From the NCBI GenBank assembly GCA_905221605.1, contig CAJNDS010000334.1, forward strand, positions 62,001 to 126,000: a DNA stretch of 64,000 nt. The letters run 5' to 3'. Shown here one piece after another: positions 1 to 11,449 of this stretch. Source of the DNA: Symbiodinium natans. Taxonomy: Eukaryota > Sar > Dinophyceae > Suessiales > Symbiodiniaceae. The first letter of the stretch is position 1. Each line of letters opens with the position of its first letter. A program made the position numbers and the translations under genes. The notes beneath the pieces are model-generated. The model was not told the DNA's origin, ran no database searches, and saw only the letters and a program-made list of their open reading frames with translations.

Positions 1-42
1 AAACCCTAAACCGTAAACCCTAAACCCTAAACCCTAAACCCA
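1..42. repeat. CCCTAAA telomere-like array at the window edge
   Basis: About six units of CCCTAAA, one with a C-to-G change (aaccgtaaa). The array runs off the left edge, so the sequence cannot show whether it is a true chromosome end. Dozens of internal arrays of the same motif argue against assuming that it is. Confidence 0.85.
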
Positions 43-298
43 AATACACGACCTGGCAAAGCCCCCCTTGCGACCCTCAGCGCCTGGTGATTGCCAGCGA
101 TTCCGAGGCGAAGTTCTGGTCCGAACGCCGTCCCGTTGCTGGGCGACAGGGATGCCAAAGCGGCTTAGGGCTTAGGGCTCAGGGTTTGAGGGCTCAGGGT
201 CTTGGGGTTCAGGGTTTTAGGGTTTTAGGGTTCAGGGTTTAGGGTTAGTACTTCGGGCTTGACAGGATTGGAACTTAGTGGGTTCTGGGTGCCCAAAA
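43..298. other. Spacer with a degenerate TTTAGGG tract
   Basis: Unique sequence to about 165, with a short plus-frame coding-like stretch (LVIASDSEAKFWSERRPVA) that I cannot assign. A degenerate TTTAGGG-type tract follows at 165-248, with ctcaggg, ttcaggg and ttttaggg variants. It faces the opposite way to the CCCTAAA array that starts at 299. Confidence 0.5.
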
Positions 299-358
299 CC
301 CAAAACCCTAAACCCTAAACCCTAAACCCTAAACCCTAAACCCCAAACCCAAACCCTA
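299..358. repeat. CCCTAAA interstitial array
   Basis: About eight units decaying to CCCCAAA and CCCAAA at the right edge. With the degenerate TTTAGGG tract ending about 50 bp to the left it forms a head-to-head pair, the geometry expected of a telomere-telomere junction. Inverted insertion would also explain it. Positions 359-482 hold unique sequence in which I see nothing. Confidence 0.85.
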
Positions 359-482
359 AGTGGTTCGGAAGCCTCCGAATATACATGCAGCTGGGCATTC
401 AGAGCTTCGAACAACCCCCTGGTTCTTCGTAGACAGGGGAAATTGGGGCCGAAAATGTCCCCTCGAAGGGATTCTACAAGGA

Positions 483-618
483 CCCTAAACCCTAAACCCT
501 AAACCCTAAACCCTAAACCCTAAACCCTAAACCCTAAACCCTAAACCCTAAACCCTAAACCCTAAACCCTAAACCCTAAACCCTAAACCCTAAACCCTAA
601 ACCCTAAACCCTAAACCC
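483..618. repeat. Long perfect CCCTAAA array (~19 units)
   Basis: One of the longest near-perfect CCCTAAA arrays in the window, entered abruptly at gaccctaaa and leaving through a short C run. The low divergence indicates recent addition or homogenisation compared with the degenerate tracts around it. Confidence 0.95.
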
Positions 619-1470
619 CCCTCTTTTACCCCCTACGCGGGATAGGGGCGGGTACCAAACCCAAAGCGATTGGTTTGCTGTTGCCCTCACTGAAGCGTGT
701 AGGGTTTAGGGCTTAGGGCCTGACATGGTGAACCTCTGAACCCTAAACCCTAAACCCTAAACCCTAAACCCGAAACTCTGAATCCTGCACCCCAGGTAGC
801 TCCTCGAGTGAAGCCCTAACATGCTGTCCTACATCTTTTTTTGTTGTAACCCCCTACCGAGACGCCCCTTCCAACTCCCACACCAACCCCGAAGAGAACC
901 CCCGAAATCAAATAAACCCTAAACCCTAAACCCTAAACCCTAAACCCAAACCCCAAATCCCAAACCCTAAACCCTAAACCCCCCAAAATTCCAGAGGCGC
1001 CAAGCCACAAATGAAGGGGAGCGACGGGTCCGGCCGCGTGACCTTGCGTGGTTTCTCTCGGAGCGCGGGCTGAGTGTGGGATAGCTGTTTAGGGTTTAGG
1101 GTTTAGGGTTCAGGGTTCAGGGTTTAGGGTCTAGGGTCTAGGGTTTAGGGTTTAGGGGCTGAGGGCTTAGGGTTGAGGGCTTGCTGAACCCTATCCCTGC
1201 ACACACGAAGAGGGGACTCCCGCAGGCTGAACTCTTCTCAAAGCAAAAGCAGAAATCTCGCTCAGGGCGACCCAAACAACCAGTTCTAGTTATGACCTAA
1301 GGCCCCGATAATAGGGATATTATGAACCCTGCTAAACCCTAAACCCTAAACCCTAAACCCCAAAACTGCTGATGAACTGGGGGAAGCCAGGAGGCATGAG
1401 GGAGAGCCTTCTATGGGTGTTCCGGCTCCTTGAACCCCCAATCCTTCAGAATCCTTGAACCCTCCATGGT
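619..1470. repeat. Mixed telomere-like tracts and short spacers
   Basis: Short CCCTAAA arrays lie near 737-772, 912-985 and 1330-1362. An oppositely oriented, degenerate TTTAGGG tract lies at about 1089-1175. The 100-200 bp spacers show no recognisable gene. Confidence 0.75.
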
Positions 1471-1611
1471 CGATCCGGCGGCGAAGCCAGGAATGTTGCG
1501 GAGGTTGCCTTTGCGCCGCTGCAGGGGCACACCAGCAAGCTGTACGATGAGCCCAACAAACAACCTGAGCCCTTCGGCCGCAAAGCCGTCGAGCGCCTGA
1601 GCCCCCCTTAA
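1471..1611 (+). pseudogene. Coding-like island, unassigned, ends in a stop
   Basis: This plus frame is open to a TAA at 1609-1611 and reads VAEVAFAPLQGHTSKLYDEP followed by NKQPEPFG. The third codon positions are strongly G/C-biased, as in the one real gene of the window, which is the reason to call it an exon or exon relic. It has no start codon of its own and no partner exon could be joined to it. The family is not recognised. Confidence 0.35.
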
Positions 1612-2223
1612 GCTTGAACCGGTCTCCGAGTCCGAGTAGAGCTTTCGAAAAGTTGGTGTGTTGTTTTTGGTGGTTCCGACAACTCCATATATGGCGCCCT
1701 CATTCCCTCATTCCCTACTAAAACCCAGGGGGAGGGGGAGGAACTGTGGTCTCGGCAAAACTTACGCCACGCCACCGGGCGCGTTTCGCAACCTGGCATT
1801 GCCGCCAGGGATGTAGACATACCTCAGGAGACTCAAATGACAGGACGGGAAGTAGGGCCTGGAGTCCAGGGCTCAGGGCCTTTTAGGCTCGAGAATCGGG
1901 ATTTCAAGCATGAAGCTTTTGTTGGCTTGTTTGATTCCTGGTTCCAACTCAGGGCTTTCGAGTCAGCTCGTTTGCCCAAAACTCCTTCCTGGACCCACGA
2001 CCACACGCGCTCAGCCCCTAACCCCAGCCGGAACGAGAACCGCAAGCCACACAACCCCCCTAAACCCCCCTAAACCCCCCTAAACCCCCTCACCTCGAAG
2101 TCCCTGAACCCCTCAACTCCCGCTGTGGTTGCCAAAATGCAGGTTCTGCGCTGGGTTGAACGCCGCCGCATTGTTGGTGGGCTGGCCGGAAGCTCATGGG
2201 GCTGCAGGTTCAAACGTCTGGGT
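1612..2223. other. Unique sequence without a supported gene
   Basis: Overlapping 70-78 codon frames occur on both strands with no codon bias or motif. A short CCCCCCTAAA tract lies at about 2055-2090. Nothing else seen. Confidence 0.5.
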
Positions 2224-2905
2224 CCCTAAACCCTAAACCCTAAACCCTAAACCCATGAATCGACTTGATGAAGCAAAGCTGGAGATCACCTCACACCTAC
2301 AACCAGCCAACCCCCTTGCCCTACGGAGCGTGGGCGTGGAGAATGCCCGACCTGGTTGTTGGTTGAAACTCTGCCCAGGTAGCAAGGCTCGAGGACGCCT
2401 TGGACCCAAGACCATGGCTTGGGCATCAGAATTGCTTGGGAAACCCATCACATCTGTGCAACAATTGACATGAGCCACACCAATTGTCCAACCTTGTCGA
2501 CAACTTTGCGCACGGCCCCAATCCACACCCTCTGCCCTCTAACCCCGGGATGAGAGGGTGGGGGGCGAGGCGGGGGGGGGGGGGGGGGGGGAGGGTATTT
2601 GGTTCATGTGACTACCTCCGCCTTGCATCACGAACCGTAAGCTGACCCCAATGCTCCCAAACATTGGCAGGCGTGCTTTGCCCCTAAAGCCTGACTACCT
2701 ACTTTTTGCGGTCATCTGCGACTACCCACTTTTTATTCTTTTAAGCCTTTAGGGTTTCTTCTCTAGGGTTTAGGGTGTAGGGTCCATGGGTCGGTACTTC
2801 GCTTTAAGGTTTAAGGTCCAGGGTTTAGGGTTTAGGGTTAGGGTTGAGGGCTTCGGGTTTAGGGTTTAGGGTTTAGTTTCGGGTCGGCTTTAGGGCGTTT
2901 AGGGT
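2224..2905. repeat. Telomere-like tracts flanking a short unique segment and a poly-G run
   Basis: CCCTAAA occurs at 2224-2253. Unique sequence follows to about 2565 with uninformative frames on both strands. A run of about 20 G lies at 2571-2591. A degenerate TTTAGGG tract at about 2750-2905 includes ttcggg and gtgtaggg variants. Confidence 0.7.
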
Positions 2906-3029
2906 CTTGGGCCCCACCCCCCCCCCACCCGGACGTCTGGCGCGCTGGAAGGCTGGAGGTTTTTTCTACTGCTGTGCTGGAGCCCCCCACCCCACCCCCA
3001 CCACCCCCACCCCCCCCCTCGAAGGAAAG

Positions 3030-3270
3030 ATCCAGGATCCAAGATTGCCACGGAGAAGTTTAAAGGCCATCTTGCATCCCCATCTTGAATAAGGAACGAA
3101 CAGTTTCAACATTCAATGCGGGGTCGGATCCACGATCCAAGACCCGAGATTACCATGGAGAAGTTTGGAGGCAAGCTTGGAGCCCGGCCGGACCCCGTAT
3201 GGAATACTGAAAAAAAACTCAATGCTCCGGCCCCGTATTGAATAGTAAGAGGTTTCAATATTCAGCAATC
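3030..3270. repeat. Diverged direct repeat built on GGATCCAAGATTGCC
   Basis: Two imperfect copies share ggatcca(c/a)gat, (g)attaccatggagaagttt and a caatattcaatg-like tail. They begin near 3030 and 3125. Nothing protein-like is conserved between them. Confidence 0.4.
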
Positions 3271-5340
3271 GCCAAAGACTATAAACAGCACACGCGAAAA
3301 AAGCAGGGAGGGATGATACGGGTGTGCCATGAAATTTTGGGCCACAAACGCCACTCTCAAAAGCAACAAAACTTGCAAACGCGAGAGAACAAACTCGAAG
3401 CCCTCGATTCCAGCCCCCGGTCAACCCCCAACCCTTGAGGTGGCGCCGCTAGCTCCTTTGCGGGATCAGGGCTTGCCACTCCTCACCTACTTTCAGCATA
3501 AAGTCAATATGGAAGTCGTCACAAAAATGTACGACATCCCAGGCCCCTTTCTTCCAGTTCTGGGGTTTGGGGCATGTTCAGAGCCCCCCCTTGGAAACCT
3601 CCAGGAAAATTGGGGCACCACCAGTAACCCCTCAACCCCCCCGAGCGCCTACCTGGCACTCACAGCACTTCCCAGAAGCCCCCTCCGTAAACAAGAGATC
3701 GCTTCAAACTGCGAGAGATCTGTCGGCGTCTACAGTAGTGTCTCCGAATCCTTGGCCGGTTGCTTGCACGACATACACCGCTTGGCTCCCCGCTTTTGTA
3801 AGGCGAAAGTTGGCCGCCCGTAAGCTCGTTCCGGTGCTTTTGGCCGGCTGCGATGGCCACAGCAAATTGGAGCATTCGTGGACCCCGCCGAGCACCCTGG
3901 GACCCTCGTGTGGGGCCCCTACATGTTGCTTTGTACCATGCTAAACACCTTGCAGATCTGGCTGCTTGTGCGTTAACCACAAAAAGAAAACTGGAAACCT
4001 AAGCCCCAGAAAGCCAAAAGACTGAGATGACAGAGATGAACCTCGACATGAGTGGGAAAGCACAGCAGCCCAAACAAAACAAAACGGGAGATCGGGAACT
4101 TCCTAACCCTGGGAGGAGCGATCAACCCTGAATCCTCAACAGAGTACAGAAAGTAGGATGTCAAGACGAGCAGTACGCCCCAAGCCCGATGCTTGATGCG
4201 CGGCGCTAGTTTAGCATGCGTCTACTAGTGGACTCGGGTATGGCAAGTGCTCTCAAGCTCAAGCGGCCGGTGGCCACGTCGCAGGTCATGCGTGTGAGGT
4301 AGCCTGGAATGCTCTGAGGGTTTTTGAGCTCCGCCGAGTCCGGAGTTAGTCTCAGCTCAAGGTTTAGAAGGGTTGGGGGTGGGCTAGGGCCATCGTCCGA
4401 GCGAGGTCTTATGTGGGGTTTTTGGGTTTGGGTATAGGGGGTACCCTTGCGGAAACAAGCAACAAAGCCATCTCCCATCCACCTGCAAACGACAAAGGTG
4501 CACTGAGCCACCTGGGCTCTTCGGATTTAGGCGATTGGAATTTGAGCTCCGACCCTCAACCCGGAACCCTGAACCCTAGGACGCAGGGTTTAGAGTTGGA
4601 AGCGAGCGGCGCGGTGTCGACGTCGTCTGGCAATAGATCCTGAACTGCGCACAGGCTCTGATTTCTTGCTTTCAAGCAACTAGCAGGCGGGTGGGTTTAC
4701 GGTTATTGCCGGGTTTTTTGGTTTTGTCTTGGTCCGGTAGTATACATCCCGGCTTTGTGCGGTGCAGATCCTTCGCCGGTCCGCTTAGATCAGCTTAAAA
4801 AACGTCCCTTTTGGGACTCCTGCGGTCCCACGAAAAAGGCCCTCCGCAAACGTAAGGGTGCTCAGCGGCCCTTGCTCTTTGACCTGCACTGCGGACCTGA
4901 ATAGACTAGTCTGAATCGAATAGGAACTCTAAAGCGGCTACCACTAAGGGAACTGCATTCAGCGGCAGGGTTGCGGGCGCAGTCCACTGCCAATTTGAAA
5001 CAAGTAGTCTGTTGTGCTAGGTAGTGACGGGTTGTTTGGACGAGCCTAAGCCGTCTCGGGAGGCTGCTAGAAACATTCCAACCCAACGATGAGACTTAGT
5101 TTTTTGACAGGATCGAGCACGAACAGGAACAAAGAGCTTGGGAAGCTCCAAAGGCAAGTCAGTTGCCTCAAAAAGCCCACGAGGTGTCTGACGTGTCTGC
5201 CACATGTATGTCTTCAGGGCATATTTGGCACACAGACAAAGAAGGCTCTAAGCCTGAGGCGCCTCTCGACCTGTGGGACATCTCCTGAAAGCCGATGGGT
5301 TTGTGTGCCTTAAGGTTTAAAAGGGAACTCTCTTTTCAGG
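3271..5340. other. Mostly unique sequence, no supported gene
   Basis: Several 60-164 codon frames overlap on both strands, for example a plus frame at 3329-3823. None has a motif, consistent codon bias or a plausible start context. Only isolated telomere-like words occur, near 4555-4590. No RNA gene recognised. Confidence 0.5.
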
Positions 5341-5344
5341 TCTG

Positions 5345-5430
5345 CCACCGAGGCTCATGAAATCCGAAGGGTCGATGGCGCAGGAGAGGAAGCACTCGCC
5401 AGCAGTGGTGTTGCAAATCGGCCTCGCCGC
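5345..5430 (-). pseudogene. Cysteine-motif exon fragment (C-F-x-x-C-A-I-x-P)
   Basis: The minus strand reads PICNTTAGECFLSCAIDPSD then FMSLGG, with C or G at nearly every third codon position. The spacing C-N-T...C-F-x-x-C-A-I-D-P-x-D matches two other islands in this window (28,985-29,080 and 37,806-37,875, both minus). I read it as one exon, or a relic, of a repeated gene family. Paired cysteines suggest an extracellular or lumenal protein. There is no start, stop or adjoining exon, and the family is not recognised. Confidence 0.45.
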
Positions 5431-5589
5431 TCCCAGATTTCTTAGAACCAACATGGACGAAAACGCACACACATATCTGTATATCTATAATTATTTTATG
5501 TTGTGTTTACTTATTCTTTATGTGTGCTTGTGTGTGTGTGTGCGTTTGCTTCTGCATGTTTACAATCTGTCTTAACTTCTGCGACTTTA

Positions 5590-7305
5590 TTTACACGAAA
5601 CCCTGAACCCTAAACCCTAAACCCTAAACACTAATTTGCACAACCTCCAAAGGCCAGCCCCCAAGCTGCACAAACCCCTCGAGAGACGAACCTTTCAGTT
5701 ACCCGAAACCGTACATCTCAAACCCTAAACCCTAAACCCTTAAAACCACCCTGGCTGTAGGGCCTTCGCATTTCGGATTTAGGGTTTGGGGATTTGGGGT
5801 GGCAGGTTCTGGTGGTCAAAGGCATTGCAGGGGCTAGTTTGGGGATGGCCGAACTGGCTGAGAGATAGGTTTTCTTGTTCATTCAGGGCTTCGGGTTTTT
5901 AGGGTTCAAAGTTTAGGGTTTTGGGGCTTAAGGTTTAAGAACATGCTCTTCAGAAAGCCTCAACTCCACCAGCACTCTGACACTAAGCAACCCTAAACCC
6001 TAAACCCTAAACCCTAAACCCTAAACCCTGAACCCTAAACCCTAAACCCCAACCCTCAACGCCACCCAAGGCCTCTGACACCAAGCCAAGTGGCTCATAG
6101 AGGCCGGTCGTGAGATTCAGGGCCTGGAGTGCCATGGGGCTTCCACGCTTCCCACATGGCGCAAAGGCCGTTGAGGGCCTTCGCTCGGGTGTTTAAAGGG
6201 TTTGGGGTTTAGTAGGGTTTAGGGTGTAGGGCTAGTTTAGGGTTTGGGGTTTGGGGTTTGGGGCTTAGGGTTCAGGGCTTCGAAGGCCAAGAGCACACGA
6301 GCTGCTCAAGAGCAAACACTCAGCTTGCCCCCTCAAAGCAGGTCAGGAATGATCCAGCGAAGCCCTAAAGCCCTAAAGTGGCGAATATGTTTCTTAGGGT
6401 TTTAAATTTTAGGGATTTAGGGTCTTAGGGTTTTGGGGTTTTGGGTTTGGGGGTTGAAGGGTTTTAGGGTTTTAGGGTTTGGGGGTTTGGGGGTTTTAGG
6501 AACCCTGGATGCACCTGAATAGTGGACACACAGCTCGCAGTGTTGGTGGAGCTTGTGCTGACAATCTGCAGGGGCACACCTGTGTGCTCGGGTCTTGGGA
6601 ATTGTGGTTGGGGCTTTAAAGGGTTTAGAGTTTTGGGTTTAAGGTTTAGGGTTGAGGGTTTTAGGGTTTAGGGTGTAGGGTTTAGGGTTGAACTCCACCT
6701 TTTTTAGACCTTGGCTGGTGTCATGATGGTGCAGTGCAGGAGTTGCGTCATGGGCCAAGTCCGCAAAACACCATGCACCCAAAATGGGAGGGTTGAGGGG
6801 TGCTGCTTCTAATGCTTCGATGTGAGAGACACACACAGAAAAAACAATCGATGAAGAAGTTAGTTGAAGTACCCAGGAGAGACTCTCCGCTTTAGTCACA
6901 AGGTCTTCAGAAACGCCGGCGGACCGCAAATGTCCCAGGAACGACCACCACACAACGTGCATAGAGACAGATCAGCCATTGCCAATACAAGGGCCTGAGC
7001 ATGTATGTGTGGAGTGTAGAAGTAGATAGTTTTGTGAACGCTTGTACATACTGAGCGGGAGCTTTGAAGGATGGTAACTTTGCTTTTTGGTTCGGCCCAG
7101 CATGCACTGACTTGGAAGGGTGGAGGGGGTTGACAGGGAGGGCTCAGGGCATCAGGTGGAGAGTCGGGGGTCTAGGGTAACAAAGACCTGGAACTGAATC
7201 CTGCGCACCCGTACACAACCACCTAAACCCCAAACCCCAACCCTAAACCCCAAACCCTAAACCCTAAACCCTAAGCCCTAAACCCTAAACCCCAATGGCT
7301 GGCGG
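5590..7305. repeat. Dense interstitial telomere-like block, both orientations
   Basis: CCCTAAA arrays lie at about 5599-5630, 5715-5745, 5990-6057 and 7225-7297. TTTAGGG-type degenerate tracts lie at about 5775-5800, 5885-5945, 6195-6275, 6395-6500 and 6615-6695. Unique spacers of 100-500 bp contain no supported gene; the longest is 6695-7190. Confidence 0.75.
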
Positions 7306-7395
7306 GGTGCTGGCGTAGCTGGCGCAGTCGAAGGGCTGGTTGAAGCAAGGGGCGAGGGTCGTGGTGGTAGTGGTGTTCCCCACAGGGAAGGGACC
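7306..7395 (-). pseudogene. Thr-run / PCFNQPFDC exon fragment
   Basis: The minus strand reads GPFPVGNTTTTTTLAP then CFNQPFDCASYAST, with strong G/C bias at third positions. A six-threonine linker precedes a Cys-containing segment. The same PCFNQPFDC block recurs at 29.98 kb and another TTTTTT linker at 30.15 kb, both minus. Mucin-like Thr runs beside cysteine blocks fit a secreted or surface protein (inference). The flanks are CCCTAAA DNA on one side and unrecognised sequence on the other. Confidence 0.45.
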
Positions 7396-8426
7396 TGAGT
7401 TCAGCGTTTGGGGCTCCCGGATTCTCCGAAATCCTTAGAACCATAGAACCAGAACAAAATTTACAGATCTATGGGTTTTGCAGGACTAAAGATGCAAAAG
7501 AAGTCCTGAGGAGACTAAAGTCTCTCATGCTTTCAGGGGCAAGGCCTGAAGGCGTTGAAGGACTTCATAAGGACTTTGAGGTCTTAAGAATTTCAGGGCT
7601 TCCCGACAAATGTTGCCCCCAAACCGCTGGCCGCCATCAACACCTCGAAAATCGTGATCCGAGCCCGAAACCCCAAACCCCAAACCCCAAACCCAAAACC
7701 CCAAACCCCAAACCCCAAACCCTAAACCCCAACACCTTCGCGTGAGCCCCAACAAAAATCCGCCTGTAGGCCAAGCAGCTGCTGGCGTTCAGGCAGTTGA
7801 GGCCATCCTCGGCCCGGCTCTCCCGCTCCTGAGTGAAGGCACCCATTGGGGTTTGGGGGTTTTCGGGTTTGGGGTTTAGGGTGTTTTCGGGTTTAGGGTT
7901 TCGGGTTTGGGGTTAGGGGGTTTGGGGGTTTGCGGTGTTTGGGTGTTTGGGGGTTGGGGGGTTTGGGGGTTTGGGGGTTTGGGGGCTTGGGGGGTTTTGG
8001 GGGTTTGGGGGCTTGGGGGTTTGGGAGGCTTCTGCGAGATTCAGGGCTGTAGGGAGGCCAGGGGCCTCAGGAGGTCCGAGGGGCGTTCAGCTCGAAGATC
8101 AGAGCCGCGGGGATCTCCAAGGTGCTGACGTTGGCGGCTGCGCGCGGCGCGCGCTTGGGGGTTGGCTTCCGTTGTTCTTTTTCGGGTGGCGAGTGAAGTT
8201 GAAACAAAGATTCAAGAAGTCAGGGACCTTGCACTTCTCAAAGGGGTCCCCAAAGCTCCCCCCCAAAAAAGTACCCCTAAGAAAGCTCTCTAACTACTTC
8301 GGGTCTTGGGTCTCAGATTCTTGCGGGAGGTTTGGGGGCACCCTAAGACTTCGGATTGTCCGGGGCCTTCCGGGAAGACCTGGATGACCACGCGCTGGAG
8401 AATGTTGCCTTGCGCTTCGGGCTTGA
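7396..8426. repeat. CCCCAAA and GGGGTTT degenerate tracts around unique sequence
   Basis: An AAACCCC tract lies at about 7668-7735. A long G-rich tract of GGGGTTT/TTTGGGGG variants lies at 7846-8032, in opposite orientation. The long open frames across the G-rich tract encode only Gly/Trp/Val-rich simple peptides and are not genes. A GC-palindromic gcgcggcgcgcgc occurs near 8141. Confidence 0.7.
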
Positions 8427-8428
8427 GA

Positions 8429-8502
8429 GGGTTTAGGGTTTAGGGTTTAGGGTTTAGGGTTTAGGGTTTAGGGTTTAGGGTTTAGGGTTTAGGGTTTAGG
8501 GT
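8429..8502. repeat. TTTAGGG array (~10 perfect units)
   Basis: A clean TTTAGGG array with abrupt edges (gagaggg into the array, gtgcttaaag out of it). Confidence 0.95.
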
Positions 8503-10000
8503 GCTTAAAGAGGTACGGAAAAGGCTCCAAAACCCTTGTACCCTTGAGCTCAAGGATCCCACAAAGCCCTACACCCCTGTAAACCCAAAACCCTAAACCC
8601 GAAGCCCTACACCCCTAAACGTGACCCAGCAGCCACCGCGTTGATACGCACAGTAGACCTGCCCATCGAAGCTCCAAACAGACTCTGCAAGGGTCACCAG
8701 GGGGGACACTCCAATCCTCGGTGCACTGATGAACAAGTGGTTTAGTGTTTAGGGTTGAGGGCGGGTTCAGGGTTTACTACTATTTGCTTAAGAACCCCCA
8801 AAAAAGTTCGAAACAATAACTCATATATTGCCCTTGTAAGGAAGAATGTTTTTTGCGGGGGGTTCTTGAGCAATTCGTAGTTTAAGGTTAGGGCTAGGCC
8901 CAGGTCTTGGGCCGGCAGGGCAGGGCAGGGCAAGGAAGCGAGGTGGGGCGACACCAGGTGTGGGCGCATGGGCCCCGCACAAGAGAAGGGTTCAACCACA
9001 CCTCGAGCGGCTCGTGAACTAGCGCTTCTTCTGCTTCCGAAAACCCCCAAAACATGCGGCGAGCCCCTGCTGCAAGACACACACGCGCGGCAACCTGCTG
9101 AACACCCTGCTACCCCCAAACCCTACTAAACTTACGAAACACCAATCCTTCCGGAGATTCCCGTCAAGACCACAGTTAGACCTCCAAGCTGTGTCTGCCG
9201 CCCCACCACAAGCCCAAACAAAACAGGAGACATGGCAGGTTTAGGGGCTGGGGCTTGAGGTTGTCACTCCTTCAGTCAAGGCGCATGGTGAAACTGAACC
9301 TTGCCACAGGGTTCGCGCTGATGGACACCATGATGACCTCAGGAGCCCTTAACCCTAAACCCCATACCTTACAAACTAAACCCCACGGGCCCTACATGCC
9401 ACAGCTCCTGCCAGGCTTCTGCTCAGGCTTCTAAAGCCACGCTTTCAGCAACAAGCCTTCCGTGTCACCGGGAAGGCCATACCTACTTACTTATACAACC
9501 CCTTTCCCCTTTGCCCTGAACCCAAAAGCCCTGAACCCCTTGAACCCTGCGGGCCCCCAGAAACAGGTTTCAGCTCACGGTTGGCACAGTTTGGGGCCCC
9601 AAGGCCTCGAACCCCAAGCAGACCACTGGAAGGACTCAACGTACTTGAGTGCCTTTTGGGGAGTCACCTGGCGGCCTGGCGCAGCTGCCTTCTGAAGAAG
9701 CCGACGTGAGACGAGGACCCCCAACAAGTTGACTATGCAACTGTGCATGGGCACACGATGTCTCGATTTGCTGCGAATCCCCCAAAACGCACTCGGGAGC
9801 TCCCTGCCTAAACCCAAAACCCCTCCTCGTCCCTCCCCTCCCCTCCTAAGAAAGAACCAAACAACGAAAACCCCTCTCGCACATACCAATGGGCCTCAAT
9901 GCCTAGCTCACGCCCGCGCCCTCTTGGACCCCCAAGGTTTCGGCTTTAGGGCTTAGGGTTTCGGGCTTGGGGGGGGGGAGGGGGGGGCGTAGGGCTCAGG
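8503..10000. other. Mostly unique sequence with one short coding-like stretch
   Basis: At 9285-9350 a plus frame reads MVKLNLATGFALMDTMMTSG with good codon bias; it may be an exon relic but is too short to assign. A G run lies at about 9969-9988. The other overlapping frames are unsupported. Confidence 0.4.
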
Positions 10001-10117
10001 GAACTCCAGCCTTGAAACGACGGTCACAACTCTCTTGGTCCCGGCCTGGTCCCCGTTACAAGACACGGTCCAATCTTGCTCTCCACTGCCATCACCAATG
10101 TCCACCCTGAGAAACAA
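10001..10117 (-). pseudogene. Exon fragment related to the one at 32.9 kb (DIG...SC.GD.AG)
   Basis: The minus strand reads RVDIGDGSGEQDWTVSCNGD then QAGTKRVVTVVS. It aligns by eye with 32,857-32,975 (minus), which reads RADIGGQDDFWLISCEGDKA then GSLQRSVKL. Shared positions are R-x-D-I-G, D-(F)-W, S-C-x-G-D-x-A-G and a trailing basic/valine segment. A tctcag sits just upstream and could be a splice acceptor. The function is not recognised. Confidence 0.45.
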
Positions 10118-10375
10118 CCGGAAAACATGAAAACCCAAAGCTTTGTCCATTGGATTCTCCGTGATGTCTGGTTGACCCCAGAAGCCCCCAAGCGAACCAG
10201 CAGCTGTCGTCTAACGGTGTAACAGTGCTGGGGGCTCGCCGGTCCATGGCGGCCCTTTCAGCCGTGTCCCGCAAAGATGCAAACCAAGTCACCGGGAGAC
10301 AACCAAATCATCCCCATTTGACCGCCTTGGCTGCGCCACCGTCGGAAATCAAATGGTTTCTTATATAAAAAAGGT

Positions 10376-11075
10376 AAGAATGGCCATCTTGAAGCTATCT
10401 TGAAAAGGGATGTTGACGAGGAGGAATCGGTATGGGCCATCTTCAAACTATCTTGAGGGAAGGAACTGCCATCTGAGGCTATCTTGGAAAAGCTAATGGG
10501 GGGGGGGGGGGGCATTGGTAGCTATTAGGGTGATCGATAGGAAGTACAATTTTGAGGCTATCTCGAGGGATGATGGAATGGCCATCGTGGAGCTATGTGC
10601 AGGGATGCTGATGAGGAGGGATCGGCAGGAATGGTCTTGATGCTGTTATGTGGGGCGTTGATAAAGTGGAACGGTGGCAATGGCCATCCTTGAGGCATTG
10701 GTAGGAATGGCCATCTTGAAGCTGTCTTGAAGAATGTTGATGAGGGGGGGGGATTGGTAGGAATGGCCATCTTGGCTAAGGGATGTTGATGAGGGGAATC
10801 GGTATGGGCCATCCTCAAGCTATCGATGACCATCTTGGATCTTGAGGGATGCTGATGAAGGGGGCATTGACAGGATGTTGATCGGTATGGGCCATCTTGC
10901 AAAAGGGTATCGATAGGAATTGCGGGATGTTGATGAGGGGGATCGAAAGGCCATCTTGACAGCTATGTTTTGCAGAATGCTGATGAGGGGGATCGGCGCC
11001 ATTGGTCGGAATGGCCATCTTCAAAGGCTATCTTGATGGCTGCTGGCAGGAATGGTCATCTTGAAAGGCTCAGGG
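10376..11075. repeat. Minisatellite: ggaatggccatcttgaagct / gatgttgatgaggggg
   Basis: About 10-14 imperfect copies of a 50-90 bp unit that alternates a ggccatctt(g/c)a block with a ttgatgagg(g)n-atcgg(t/c)agg block. Copies differ by deletions of either block and by G-run length, including a run of about 13 G near 10,500. Frames on the minus strand are repeat-encoded and not genes. Confidence 0.85.
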
Positions 11076-11449
11076 AAGCCCAGTCGGGGTTTTAATTATG
11101 TAGTTACGCTTCATAGCCGAAGGTTTGGAGGGGGTTGCGGTGCGAGGCTTGACACTCTCAGGCTCGGAGGTTCGCCACGTGCCAGGGCTGGGCAGCGCTG
11201 CTCTCGCCAGTTTGGGCTTAGAGTTTAGGGTTTAGAATTTAGGGTTGGGGATTCGGGTTTAATCGACTCTGGTACGTCGTGGTGGCGTGTGTTTGCGAGG
11301 AAAGCCACAGAATCTGTTAGTTTATAGGTGGACACACAGCTGATTGCCGGACGTGAAGAATGTTGAGGGCCAGACCTTGGTATTCTGAAGTTTCTCTCTG
11401 CTTAGTCTGTTCGCGCGTGCTTTCTGTTGCATGTTTCTCGTTTTTCCGA

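Noticed and set aside
1-42. True chromosome end
   Set aside because: The motif occurs throughout 55 kb, and the terminal array is short with an internal mutation. The window edge alone is not evidence of a telomere.
7846-8387. Gly/Trp-rich protein (73-150 codons, plus)
   Set aside because: Translation of a GGGGTTT degenerate tract.
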